From a virus, in IMG/VR virus record IMGVR_UViG_3300042382_000266, positions 1 to 33,461 of that record: a stretch of 33,461 nucleotides of DNA; one strand, given 5' to 3'. The first letter of the stretch is position 1, and each line of letters opens with the position of its first letter. Positions 7,422-13,185 of the stretch are shown here, piece after piece. The notes beneath the pieces were generated by a model. The model searched no databases. It saw only the letters and a program-made list of their open reading frames with translations, and was not told where the DNA came from. The translations under genes and the position numbers were made by a program.

Positions 7422-7518
7422 CTTGTTCTTGTCTCAATAAAAGTTGAACCTCTTTGTCGGCAATGTTGTTGATAAAAAAGAAATCAAATACCCATTTCTT
7501 TACGCTTTTGAGTAGCAC
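7408..7518 (-). CDS. Possible 36-residue peptide overlapping the kinase end
   Basis: A frame from a GTG at 7518 reads MLLKSVKKWVFDFFFINNIA and ends in a polar QEQDESQ. It overlaps the last 35 bases of the kinase gene and the first 14 of DUF2061, filling the gap between them. The amphipathic start and polar tail look protein-like, but the ribosome site is weak and the start is a guess. It could be an accidental frame. Confidence 0.35.
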   Translation of the reverse strand: MLLKSVKKWVFDFFFINNIADKEVQLLLRQEQDESQ

Positions 7519-8245
7519 TAACAGCTTCAATTTCATCCCCCAACTTTACTTGTTCAATCTTGTATCCAACATCTCGACCATAAACAATGTTGGTGATGTT
7601 AGGAAGTCGCAAAACCATTGCATCAACCATCACATCATCTTTGGCAATGTATTCTTTTACCTGATCAAATTGAAGCGGGTCTTTTTCACTTGTCTTGTAT
7701 GTATTGCGAACACCCAAAAGGACTTGATCTGTTCTCTTGCACGCCTCATTGTAAAGAGCATGATGACCTTCATGCCAGGGTTGGTATCTTCCAAGCATCA
7801 AAGTTGTTGGAGCAGACCAATCATGAAGATTGAACTTGGCAATGATGAAGGAAGCCTTTTCATTTGCATCAAGGTCGTGATTGACAAAACAAACATCTGC
7901 ATTCTCAGGACTATCAAAAATTCTGTTGGTATCTTCAAACCTGCTTTGTGAAATCGTGTCCATAAACACCAAAATGTCAGGCTTGCCAAAAGCTGCGCGA
8001 GTCACATCAGTTGGGCAAACAAAATCTGCAATGACTGATGCAACCCCTTGCTTTGCAATGAGCCTTGACATTTCACCCATTCGTCTTGCCTGTTCAATTC
8101 TATCTTCAAGGCTAAACCCCAAATCAGAATTGACAGTTGCTCGGACTTCATCTGCATTGAGATGAATGGCATTTATTCTTTCTTTGAGTGCTTTTGCCAA
8201 TTCCGTTTTGCCCGATCCAGGCAATCCGATTATTTGAATGATCAT
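7484..8245 (-). CDS. APS-kinase-like domain fused to a nucleotidyltransferase
   Basis: A 253-residue bifunctional enzyme. Residues 1-140 resemble adenylylsulfate kinase (CysC): Walker A GLPGSGKT (7-14), LNADEVR (29-35), DLGFSLEDRIEQARRMGEM (41-59), VIADFVCPT and an FMDTI..SRFEDTN segment. Residues about 147-253 form an HxGH-type nucleotidyltransferase: LGRYQPWHEGHHAL with H158 and H161, and a VSATQKRKEM near the end that fits the ISTTxxR-like motif. In animal PAPS synthase an APS kinase is fused to ATP sulfurylase, but the second domain here looks more like a NadM/cytidylyltransferase. The substrate could therefore be sulfate activation, NAD repair or another nucleotide-linked compound. DUF2061 follows, favouring sulfate. 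Start chosen at the ATG with GGGGGA upstream. Confidence 0.8.
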   Translation of the reverse strand: MIIQIIGLPGSGKTELAKALKERINAIHLNADEVRATVNSDLGFSLEDRIEQARRMGEMSRLIAKQGVASVIADFVCPTDVTRAAFGKPDILVFMDTISQSRFEDTNRIFDSPENADVCFVNHDLDANEKASFIIAKFNLHDWSAPTTLMLGRYQPWHEGHHALYNEACKRTDQVLLGVRNTYKTSEKDPLQFDQVKEYIAKDDVMVDAMVLRLPNITNIVYGRDVGYKIEQVKLGDEIEAVSATQKRKEMGI

Positions 8246-8284
8246 CTACTTGTTCCCCCGTTCGTTGTAATTATTGCGTGAGGT

Positions 8285-8373
8285 GGTGAGAGTCGAACTC
8301 ACCTGCGCCCTTCCCCAAAAGCGCAAATCCCATCCCTCGTTCCCGTGGCATAAGGAAAGGCAAAAGCCACAGG
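8285..8373 (-). ncRNA. Structured region with an orphan tRNA T-arm
   Basis: In the 135-base gap between the SSB-like and kinase genes the minus strand reads GTGAG-TTCGACT-CTCAC (within 8285-8303), a perfect tRNA T-stem and loop with the invariant TTCxAxT. It is followed by CACCTCACGCA where an acceptor strand would be. Next to it are a 5-bp hairpin (TGCGC/GCGCA, 8304-8325) and an 8-pair hairpin (CCTGTGGC/GCCACGGG, 8342-8373). No matching 5' acceptor strand or D-arm was found, so it is not a normal tRNA. It may be a tRNA relic, an attachment-site core, or a structured leader controlling the kinase gene. Confidence 0.45.
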
Positions 8374-8380
8374 AAGTTTC

Positions 8381-8845
8381 TTATACTGCCTTTGCTCCTA
8401 GTTGTGAAAGCAATGCTTGCACTTCAGGTGGCAGGTTGTTTGTGTCAATTGGCGCGGCAGGTGCGCTCGCCGTGGCAGGTGCATTCGCATTGCCACCGCC
8501 GATGTATGCATTTGCCTTTGCCAAGTCATCAGGATTGCCTGTGGCATCAATGAGAATCCATGGTGCCGATTTTCCGGCTTTTGCCGAACCTTGTCCGATT
8601 CGTGCCAAAACTTTCTGATTGATCTTATTCTTGAGTGCATTCTTCAATGCGATATTAAAGAACAAGATATTGTTGTGTGTTTCGTTGCCATCTAAATCAA
8701 CAATGTTGACCTCGACTGCATCTGTGACCCCATGAACCGTTGTGATTTCTCGCTTGTGTTCAGTCGGTGTGATGATAAGCAGCTTTCCTGCCAAGTCTGC
8801 GACCTTGACTGAATCACCGCCACCTTGCGTTGGTGCTGTGAACAT
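8381..8845 (-). CDS. Single-stranded DNA-binding-like protein
   Basis: A 154-residue protein starting MFTAPTQGGGDSVKVADLAG. The first 110 residues read as a beta-rich fold with a long LLIITPTEHKREITTVHG strand region and a VEVNIVDLDG turn, as in actinophage SSB-like proteins. A Gly/Ala/Pro-rich linker (GGGNANAPATASAPAAP) precedes a short C-terminal helix EVQALLSQLGAKAV. It should coat ssDNA during replication or recombination, which fits its place beside a RecB-like nuclease. It lacks the acidic tail of bacterial SSB. Confidence 0.75.
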   Translation of the reverse strand: MFTAPTQGGGDSVKVADLAGKLLIITPTEHKREITTVHGVTDAVEVNIVDLDGNETHNNILFFNIALKNALKNKINQKVLARIGQGSAKAGKSAPWILIDATGNPDDLAKANAYIGGGNANAPATASAPAAPIDTNNLPPEVQALLSQLGAKAV

Positions 8846-8976
8846 TACTGTTCCCCCTCTTCGTTGTTGTTGTTGTCTAACTCTTGCGGTGAATTACTTT
8901 CCACCCATTCTTTGACACCATCTGAAAGTGCCTTTGTCGGTATGAGACCGCAACTGCATGAATTACATTCACACAT
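8845..8976 (-). CDS. Small cysteine-cluster protein (43 residues)
   Basis: The frame reads MCECNSCSCGLIPTKALSDG, followed by a polar Asn/Glu-rich tail. Four cysteines in the first nine residues (CECNSCSC) could bind zinc or a metal cluster. Its start overlaps the nuclease stop (8 bases) and its stop overlaps the SSB start as TAATG, and GAGGGGGAACAG just before the SSB start serves as that gene's ribosome site. Being wedged between coupled genes supports it. No family recognised. Confidence 0.55.
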   Translation of the reverse strand: MCECNSCSCGLIPTKALSDGVKEWVESNSPQELDNNNNEEGEQ

Positions 8977-9706
8977 CGGTGTCTCCGTTGCACGCCTTAC
9001 TTAAATCTTTACTGTAAGGCAAAAAATATGGGCAATAGTTACAGAGGCGATCACTCTTTGCCGGAATAAGTGACCACATTGCAGGATTTGCTTCAACATC
9101 AACTGTTGAAAGCAGTCCATAAAGACTATCAATGCGAGCAAGTGCATCGAGTGCGACCTGCTCATCATATTCATACATCTCCATATGCATCTCATCGAGT
9201 GACCCCGATGTTGGCAGATACACAAGTGCCACATGGTTGACGGCAACGCCTTGTTGCGCCTTGCCGTAACCATAAAGCTGAGTCTGAATGATCTGTTGTT
9301 TGCTCGCGCCTTCTTTTCTGCGTGTTTCAATTTGCTTTGCAGATGTGGTTTTCCAATCCATCACAATGCCTCGGTTGACATCAAATAAGTCAATCGTGCC
9401 TGATAGACCTGAACGAATGGTCACTCGTTGCTCCACTTCATAGCCATCGAGTTTGCCAAAGACCTCTGCCAAGTAAGCATGAATTGCCGTGCCAACCTGG
9501 GCTGCCCACGATCCATTGCCACCCTCATTGATCTTTTCCCAATCAAGGAGTTTGTATGCAAGACGGCGTGAGCATTCGTGCCCGATTTCTGATGGGCCGA
9601 TGGCAATTTGCTTTGACCGTGGAGACCATTGACCTGCCTTGACGATAATCGCGGCAAGTTCATCGGCAATCACCTTTGACGGCTTATGTGGAGCAACAAA
9701 GGTCAT
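8969..9706 (-). CDS. PD-(D/E)XK nuclease, RecB/Cas4-like
   Basis: A 245-residue nuclease. Motifs in order: SEIGHECSRRLAYKLL near residue 45 (the N-terminal cysteine/arginine region of RecB-like nucleases), GTIDLFDVNRGIVMDWKTTS at about 105-125 with D and DxK catalytic residues, a conserved QTQLYGYG helix motif, and a C-terminal LCNYCPYF with a later cysteine that could complete a Cas4/AddB-type iron-sulfur cluster. It likely resects dsDNA ends for recombination or replication. Downstream are the small Cys peptide and the SSB-like gene; upstream is a 26-residue acidic peptide and a partner protein. Confidence 0.85.
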   Translation of the reverse strand: MTFVAPHKPSKVIADELAAIIVKAGQWSPRSKQIAIGPSEIGHECSRRLAYKLLDWEKINEGGNGSWAAQVGTAIHAYLAEVFGKLDGYEVEQRVTIRSGLSGTIDLFDVNRGIVMDWKTTSAKQIETRRKEGASKQQIIQTQLYGYGKAQQGVAVNHVALVYLPTSGSLDEMHMEMYEYDEQVALDALARIDSLYGLLSTVDVEANPAMWSLIPAKSDRLCNYCPYFLPYSKDLSKACNGDTDV

Positions 9707-9787
9707 TTAGTCCTCATCCTCGTCATCTTCATATGGTGTGAAAGGTGGTTCATCAAGAAGTGGTGCAATGGGCGTGATAATGCTCAT
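9707..9787 (-). CDS. Possible 26-residue acidic peptide
   Basis: A short frame MSIITPIAPLLDEPPFTPY ending in EDDEDED. Its ATG overlaps the stop of the 105-residue gene (TGATG) and its stop TAA lies directly before the nuclease ATG. This perfect fit suggests translation, although it may serve mainly to couple ribosomes between neighbours. A hydrophobic-proline segment followed by a strongly acidic tail resembles a docking peptide, for example for SSB partners; that is inference. Confidence 0.45.
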   Translation of the reverse strand: MSIITPIAPLLDEPPFTPYEDDEDED

Positions 9788-10104
9788 CACTCACCACTCT
9801 CGACAATTGTGAACCTGCGTGAAGTTGTTGGAACTTCTAAAAGCTGAATGACTTGATCAGGCAGGATTTCTCGTGCCTTCTTGACATCAATCCGCTTGGA
9901 TTCGACAAATGACCAACGGACAACTTCATTTCCGTTATACATTGCCACCTCTGCCGTACCCATTGCACTTTCCAAGTGCGAACGAGCAATGTCGGCAACT
10001 TCTTGCCATTCTTTGATGCGACTCAATGCATCTGTGTATTGCTTGAGCCATGAAGCGATGTCATCGTCAAAGACAACACGCTGATGTTCGATTTCAATGG
10101 TCAC
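9787..10104 (-). CDS. Nuclease-partner-like protein, coiled-coil
   Basis: A 105-residue protein starting MTIEIEHQRVVFDDDIASWL. A long helical stretch (residues about 20-50) precedes GTAEVAMYNGNEVVRWSFVE, then a RIDVKKAREILPDQ segment and TTSRRFTIV. The latter half resembles the C-terminal part of YqaJ-type recombination nucleases (pattern: ...RIDxKKLKExxP...R.F.I), here as a separate gene before the RecB-like nuclease. It may be the helical partner of that nuclease. Moderate certainty. Confidence 0.6.
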   Translation of the reverse strand: MTIEIEHQRVVFDDDIASWLKQYTDALSRIKEWQEVADIARSHLESAMGTAEVAMYNGNEVVRWSFVESKRIDVKKAREILPDQVIQLLEVPTTSRRFTIVESGE

Positions 10105-10125
10105 TTAAATTCCCCCGAATCTTTG

Positions 10126-10512
10126 TTAGTACCAATTGAATTTTTGGAAGTGAGACCACGCGATGCATGGATTCACATGCCGCCTGTGGATGTAGGCGAG
10201 CGTGGCCACAAGTTGTGACACACGAGACTCAGAATGTTCCATTCCGAGGTTGCGATAGGTTGAGGACAACAATTGGCCGATGCCTTGTGCTGAACTCGTT
10301 GGATTTTTTGCATCTTTCCAAGCTGATTCTTTTCCAATCAACTGAGAAAAACATTTGTATTGCTTAGTTGTAAGCAAATCACGAGCCACTTCCTTCGGAT
10401 TAACCTGGGCAAGCGGTGGTCGCTCTGTATAAATAATTGAAGCAGGTACGGCAACTTGAGGCGCAAATGCAGCATTGACAACAACTGATGTCAAACCGCT
10501 AACGCTGATCAT
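10126..10512 (-). CDS. Secreted lytic transglycosylase-like protein
   Basis: A 128-residue protein with a hydrophobic N-terminus (MISVSGLTSVVVNAAFAPQV) that may act as a signal or membrane anchor. The catalytic part shows CFSQLIGKESAW with candidate catalytic Glu62, then SSAQGIGQLLSSTYRNLG, the SLT/lysozyme-fold AxGxxQ motif, and a C-terminal YIHRRHVNPCIAWSHF typical of actinobacterial SLT proteins. It would cleave peptidoglycan. It is placed in the early-type regulatory block beside WhiB and away from the lysis module, so it may remodel the wall or help another process. The stop of the WhiB gene overlaps its start (ATGA). Confidence 0.8.
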   Translation of the reverse strand: MISVSGLTSVVVNAAFAPQVAVPASIIYTERPPLAQVNPKEVARDLLTTKQYKCFSQLIGKESAWKDAKNPTSSAQGIGQLLSSTYRNLGMEHSESRVSQLVATLAYIHRRHVNPCIAWSHFQKFNWY

Positions 10513-10979
10513 GATTGCAATCCCCCTGATGAGTTTCTTGTTTTGAGTTGTGATTGGAGTTCTCCCTCTGATTTCACCCCTGCCTTGCGTAAAACCTGTC
10601 CAACATAGGAAAGGTCAACATTCACGGCAACTGAGATTTCTTTTGGTGTTCTTCCTTGCAAATGAAGTCTGCGAATGGTTTCGGCGTTATTTTTGCCGAA
10701 CTTCCTGCGCCTTCTTTGAACATAAACTCCACGCTCCTTCGGTGTCGTTCCTGCCCAAATCCCGAATGGGATGTTTTCTGCAAGTGCGTATTCCAAGCAC
10801 TCCTTTCGTTCTATACAACCTTCGCAAATACTGCGAGCGATTGGGAGACTGTTTGCCTCTTCGACCTTTCCTTCAGGAAAGAAAATGTCGGGGTTTTCGA
10901 TGTCACGGCATTTTGCCTGTAACAACAAAGGTAAAGTTGGGAAGAAGTATGTGAAATTCAATCCCTGGTTCCAAGCCAT
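10509..10979 (-). CDS. WhiB-family regulator with C-terminal HTH
   Basis: Up to 164 residues from the first ATG at 11003; I place the start at the ATG at 10979 because AGGA lies 9 bases before it. WhiB features: KC at C32 (counting from 11003), then ICEGCIERKEC with C60, C63 and C69, the four iron-sulfur ligands, followed by the turn GIWAGTTPKER. The C-terminus adds a helix-turn-helix (AETIRRLHLQGRTPKEISVA) that ordinary WhiB proteins lack. WhiB proteins occur only in Actinobacteria and their phages, so this fixes the host phylum. It probably modulates host or phage transcription through the sigma factor; known for phage WhiB such as TM4 gp49. Confidence 0.9.
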   Translation of the reverse strand: MAWNQGLNFTYFFPTLPLLLQAKCRDIENPDIFFPEGKVEEANSLPIARSICEGCIERKECLEYALAENIPFGIWAGTTPKERGVYVQRRRRKFGKNNAETIRRLHLQGRTPKEISVAVNVDLSYVGQVLRKAGVKSEGELQSQLKTRNSSGGLQS

Positions 10980-11308
10980 TGTTCTAAATCCTGAACGACC
11001 CATGACTTTTCAATGCCGGCATTTCGGCGCTTTATTATGACATAAGCAGGTGGAGTTTGTTTCAATCCACGAGCTACAGCATAATTCTTTGCTTCTGTGA
11101 TGGCTTCATCCCAAAAGGCAGGAAGTGTGATCGCCTTGCGGTTTTTCAACTCAAAGATATAAGTCTTATTTGCAACGACACAAACAATGTCACCTTCATC
11201 TTTGCTTCCTGCCTTTGTTAGTCGCTCGGCGCTGACCCCGCGATCTCTAAGCCACTTCATTACTGAAGTTTCAAAGAGTGCGCCCTTGCGACCATTGGGA
11301 TTTGCCAA
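10958..11308 (-). CDS. Holliday junction resolvase-like PD-(D/E)XK nuclease
   Basis: A 116-residue protein: MANPNGRKGALFETSVMKWL, then GSKDEGDIVCVV and YIFELKNRKA. These are the E...GDI...ExK catalytic pieces of small PD-(D/E)XK nucleases such as archaeal-type Hjc and related phage resolvases. The C-terminal YVIIKRRNAGIEKSWVV completes the fold. Probably resolves branched DNA in replication or recombination. Encoded just upstream of WhiB with overlap. Specificity cannot be read; a simple VRR-type nuclease is the alternative. Confidence 0.8.
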   Translation of the reverse strand: MANPNGRKGALFETSVMKWLRDRGVSAERLTKAGSKDEGDIVCVVANKTYIFELKNRKAITLPAFWDEAITEAKNYAVARGLKQTPPAYVIIKRRNAGIEKSWVVQDLEQWLGTRD

Positions 11309-11309
11309 C

Positions 11310-11669
11310 TTACTTCACCAACTCCAATTTTGTCGTGAGAGGCTGCGAGCGCATGGCGCGTGCATACTTCACGGCGGTGATGAGTTGTTCAGCCAAAGTA
11401 AGTGCCTCGCTTTCGCTAATGCTTGCGAGTTTGATGGCTAGATCAGGAACGGCTGACCTCGCCTTATCCATCATCCGTGCTGCATCCGATGACTTCAAAT
11501 CTGTGATCATGAGGTTTTCAATGGCTTCCAAATCTGCCATTGGAACTGCTGCCAGGACATCCTCGACCAAATCAAGAGCTGCATCGCGCTCTTCAAGATA
11601 AATTGCCACATCCCCATTCAGGGAGTTGTGAACTGAAAATAAAGGGTCGCGGTTGATCAATAGCCCCAC
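11310..11669 (-). CDS. Hypothetical helical protein
   Basis: A 119-residue mostly alpha-helical protein from a GTG start at 11669 with GAGG just upstream. It reads MGLLINRDPLFSVHNSLNGD and then long helices (YLEERDAALDLVEDVLAAVP, SESEALTLAEQLITAVKYAR). It overlaps the 39-residue membrane gene by 13 bases and is followed one base later by the resolvase stop/start junction. No family recognised. First substantial gene of the minus-strand block reading away from the plus-strand cassette. Confidence 0.7.
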   Translation of the reverse strand: MGLLINRDPLFSVHNSLNGDVAIYLEERDAALDLVEDVLAAVPMADLEAIENLMITDLKSSDAARMMDKARSAVPDLAIKLASISESEALTLAEQLITAVKYARAMRSQPLTTKLELVK

Positions 11670-11776
11670 CCGCCCTCTGAGTGTGTAATCTGTGCGGTGA
11701 ACCTGTCCTCAAGGACTAGAAGCCCCCACACAAGCCCTGTGACGGCGATTGCGCCCACTAATAGCATCCAAGCCAT
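11657..11776 (-). CDS. Small single-pass membrane protein
   Basis: A 39-residue frame MAWMLLVGAIAVTGLVWGL with one clear membrane helix and a polar tail ending SEGGWGY. An AGGGGA ribosome site lies six bases upstream of the ATG. It is the first gene of the minus-strand early block, divergent from the plus-strand cassette, and overlaps the following gene. Function unknown; small membrane proteins at the start of early operons sometimes act in superinfection exclusion, which is only a guess here. Confidence 0.6.
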   Translation of the reverse strand: MAWMLLVGAIAVTGLVWGLLVLEDRFTAQITHSEGGWGY

Positions 11777-11821
11777 GATTTATCCCCTTTCCTTTGAGAT
11801 GGCTTAATGGTCGCATGAGAC

Positions 11822-11830
11822 TTATCCACA
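11822..11830 (+). promoter_or_regulatory. DnaA-box-like sequence
   Basis: TTATCCACA, identical to the strong E. coli DnaA box and to the copy at 4983-4991. It lies in the 162-base divergent region between the minus-strand block and the plus-strand cassette, about 40 bases upstream of the cassette promoter. It may link cassette expression or a second origin to host DnaA. A 9-base match can occur by chance, but its position in an intergenic control region is notable. Confidence 0.45.
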
Positions 11831-11868
11831 GGGCAATAAGACTCGCCAAAACTCCTTTGTGTCGTGTA

Positions 11869-11896
11869 TTGACATTCGTATGGATGAGCGTAAAGT
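11869..11896 (+). promoter_or_regulatory. Sigma70-type promoter for the plus-strand cassette
   Basis: A perfect -35 TTGACA (11869-11874), a 16-base spacer and TAAAGT (11891-11896) as a partial -10. It lies 42 bases upstream of the first cassette gene at 11939, which also has GGAG before its ATG. This is the best promoter seen in the window. Confidence 0.65.
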
Positions 11897-11938
11897 TCTT
11901 CTTGTAGGGGGAACGGCTCCCACAGATCGGAGTTCAAA

Positions 11939-12136
11939 ATGCAGTTTGTAAAAGTAGCTTCAAACAATTACATCACTCTTGATGAAAAGTATTCAGTTCG
12001 CAACATTGTTGGTGCAGGTTGGATTGTTGTTCAAAAAAATGAAGGTGAAAAGTATTACAGCCTTCAAATTGTTGAACAATCTTTCAAAAATGCTTTTGAT
12101 GCAATGGCTGCACTCCGCACGAAGGTCGGTGCATAA
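11939..12136 (+). CDS. Hypothetical protein, first gene of the plus-strand cassette
   Basis: A 65-residue protein MQFVKVASNNYITLDEKYSV with a beta-rich look (GAGWIVVQKNEGEKYYSLQI) and a C-terminal helix. The GGAG site and the upstream TTGACA promoter support the start. Its stop overlaps the next ATG (TAATG). No family recognised. Its place at the head of the RHH/primase cassette suggests a co-regulated accessory protein. Confidence 0.7.
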   Translation: MQFVKVASNNYITLDEKYSVRNIVGAGWIVVQKNEGEKYYSLQIVEQSFKNAFDAMAALRTKVGA

Positions 12137-12300
12137 TGATTACAAAGCGCGGAAAGCAAGTTAGAGCAATCGGTATTGTGTTTTTGGTTTATGTGCTTTT
12201 CCACATATCTGCAAATCTGTGGTGGGTTGGTATTGATTCACCGAATGCAGAGTTTCTCGGTTGGTGTTGGGGTTCAATGAGCGAATGTGTGGTGTTGTAA
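12136..12300 (+). CDS. Small membrane protein in the plus-strand cassette
   Basis: The frame encodes 54 residues: MITKRGKQVRAIGIVFLVYV, a single hydrophobic helix (about 12-30), then a Trp-rich outer part (NLWWVG, LGWCWG) with two cysteines. It begins in TAATG with the preceding gene and its stop is immediately followed by the RHH gene's ATG, so translation is coupled. Function unknown. Confidence 0.6.
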   Translation: MITKRGKQVRAIGIVFLVYVLFHISANLWWVGIDSPNAEFLGWCWGSMSECVVL

Positions 12301-12432
12301 ATGGTAGGCAAGAAAGTCAGATCAGTTCGCGTGAGTGACCAACTATGGGCACGGGCGATGGCAAAGGCAAAGTCAGAAGGCAAGTCTGTTTCTGAAGTCA
12401 TTGTTGATTTCTTGAAGGAGTACATCAAATGA
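12301..12432 (+). CDS. Ribbon-helix-helix regulator (Arc/CopG-like)
   Basis: A 43-residue protein: MVGKKVRSVRVSDQLWARAM, then KAKSEGKSVSEVIVDFLKEY. A basic beta-strand (VRSVRVSD) followed by two helices joined by EGKSVSEVI is the ribbon-helix-helix fold. It should bind DNA as a dimer. It starts directly after the previous stop and overlaps the primase start (ATGA), so it probably autoregulates the cassette. RHH plus primase is an arrangement reminiscent of plasmid replication control. Confidence 0.8.
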   Translation: MVGKKVRSVRVSDQLWARAMAKAKSEGKSVSEVIVDFLKEYIK

Positions 12433-12887
12433 CAAAAGCCGACACCGCCATTGCCTTTGCCGAAAAGGGTTGGCACATCCTGCCTGTTGCCCCTTATCAA
12501 AAGACACCCTTCTTTCCCATTGCAAAGAATGGGTACAAATCTGCAACAACTGACATTGCAGAGATCGAGAAATGGTTCACTCGCGCTCCGATGCTCAACA
12601 TTGGCATTGCATGTGCGCCTTCATCATTGGTTGTCTTTGACATTGACTTCCGCAATGGCGGAACCACCGATGGTCTCAACCTTGACACATTCACAGTCGC
12701 AACAGGCGATGGCTTGCATCTGTATTACACCGCCCCTGCCGATGCTAAATTCAAGGGCAAACTTCGTGAAGGCGTTGACATCAAGCACAATGGATATGTT
12801 GTGGGTGCAGGGTCATTGCACGAGTCAGGCAAGTTCTATCAAGTAGTCAAAGACATTCAACCTGCACCGATGATGGAGTGGGTATGA
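12429..12887 (+). CDS. Stand-alone primase-polymerase domain
   Basis: A 152-residue protein that matches the N-terminal prim-pol fold alone: FAEKGWHILPVAPYQKTPFF, SATTDIAEIEKWF, NIGIACAPSSLVVFDIDF with the canonical DxD metal motif, then TGDGLHLYYTAP (the GxxH segment) and GVDIKHNGYVVGAGSLHESG. The phage's large prim-pol/helicase carries ELE in place of DxD, so this small protein could supply the active primase-polymerase activity. The AAGGAG site lies eight bases upstream. It is encoded on the strand opposite to the replication block, after the RHH gene. Confidence 0.85.
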   Translation: MTKADTAIAFAEKGWHILPVAPYQKTPFFPIAKNGYKSATTDIAEIEKWFTRAPMLNIGIACAPSSLVVFDIDFRNGGTTDGLNLDTFTVATGDGLHLYYTAPADAKFKGKLREGVDIKHNGYVVGAGSLHESGKFYQVVKDIQPAPMMEWV

Positions 12888-13129
12888 GTTGGATGAATGT
12901 TCTTGCAGTTCCCATTGTGGCACTCATTGCAATGGGTCGTGGAAGAAGATTTGCGATGTGGTCAATCTCTGCCTTTTTCTTTGGCTTTTGGGTATTGATA
13001 CCGCTTCTTTTACTGCCCAAGCGATCAAAAGCTGAAGTTGAAGTTCCAAAAATCTTCATCGCACTTGCAATCAATCATCACATCAAGAAGGAACTGAAAG
13101 GAATCAAATACCCATCAGACATTCTGTGA
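12884..13129 (+). CDS. Small membrane protein, last gene of the plus cassette
   Basis: An 81-residue protein from the ATG at 12884 (MSWMNVLAVPIVALIAMG), which overlaps the primase stop as ATGA. It has two hydrophobic segments (about 1-18 and 25-45) and a basic cytoplasmic tail (HHIKKELKGIKYPSDIL). The gene ends 7 bases before a strong terminator. Family not recognised; coupling with the primase suggests shared expression and perhaps membrane anchoring of replication. Confidence 0.65.
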   Translation: MSWMNVLAVPIVALIAMGRGRRFAMWSISAFFFGFWVLIPLLLLPKRSKAEVEVPKIFIALAINHHIKKELKGIKYPSDIL

Positions 13130-13136
13130 AAATGAC

Positions 13137-13185
13137 AAAGAAATCCCCTTCACCATGACCGACCAATGGTGAAGGGGATTTCTTT
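13137..13185. terminator. Bidirectional terminator, 20-bp perfect stem
   Basis: AAAGAAATCCCCTTCACCAT (13137-13156), a 9-base loop and its exact complement (13166-13185). T-rich flanks on both sides (ATTTCTTT) make it a factor-independent terminator for both the plus cassette ending at 13129 and the minus-strand epimerase gene, whose stop codon (13184-13186) lies on the stem edge. Confidence 0.9.

Noticed and set aside
7454-7951. Plus-strand frame of 165 residues opposite the kinase fusion
   Set aside because: It lies entirely antisense to a motif-rich kinase/nucleotidyltransferase gene and has no ribosome site or domain.
8285-8373. Complete tRNA gene
   Set aside because: T-arm is clear, but no acceptor 5' strand, D-arm or 7-base anticodon loop could be fitted, so I list only a structured region.
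11758-11967. Minus-strand frame of 69 residues across the cassette promoter
   Set aside because: It overlaps the promoter, DnaA box and the start of the plus-strand cassette, has no ribosome site, and its residues look random.
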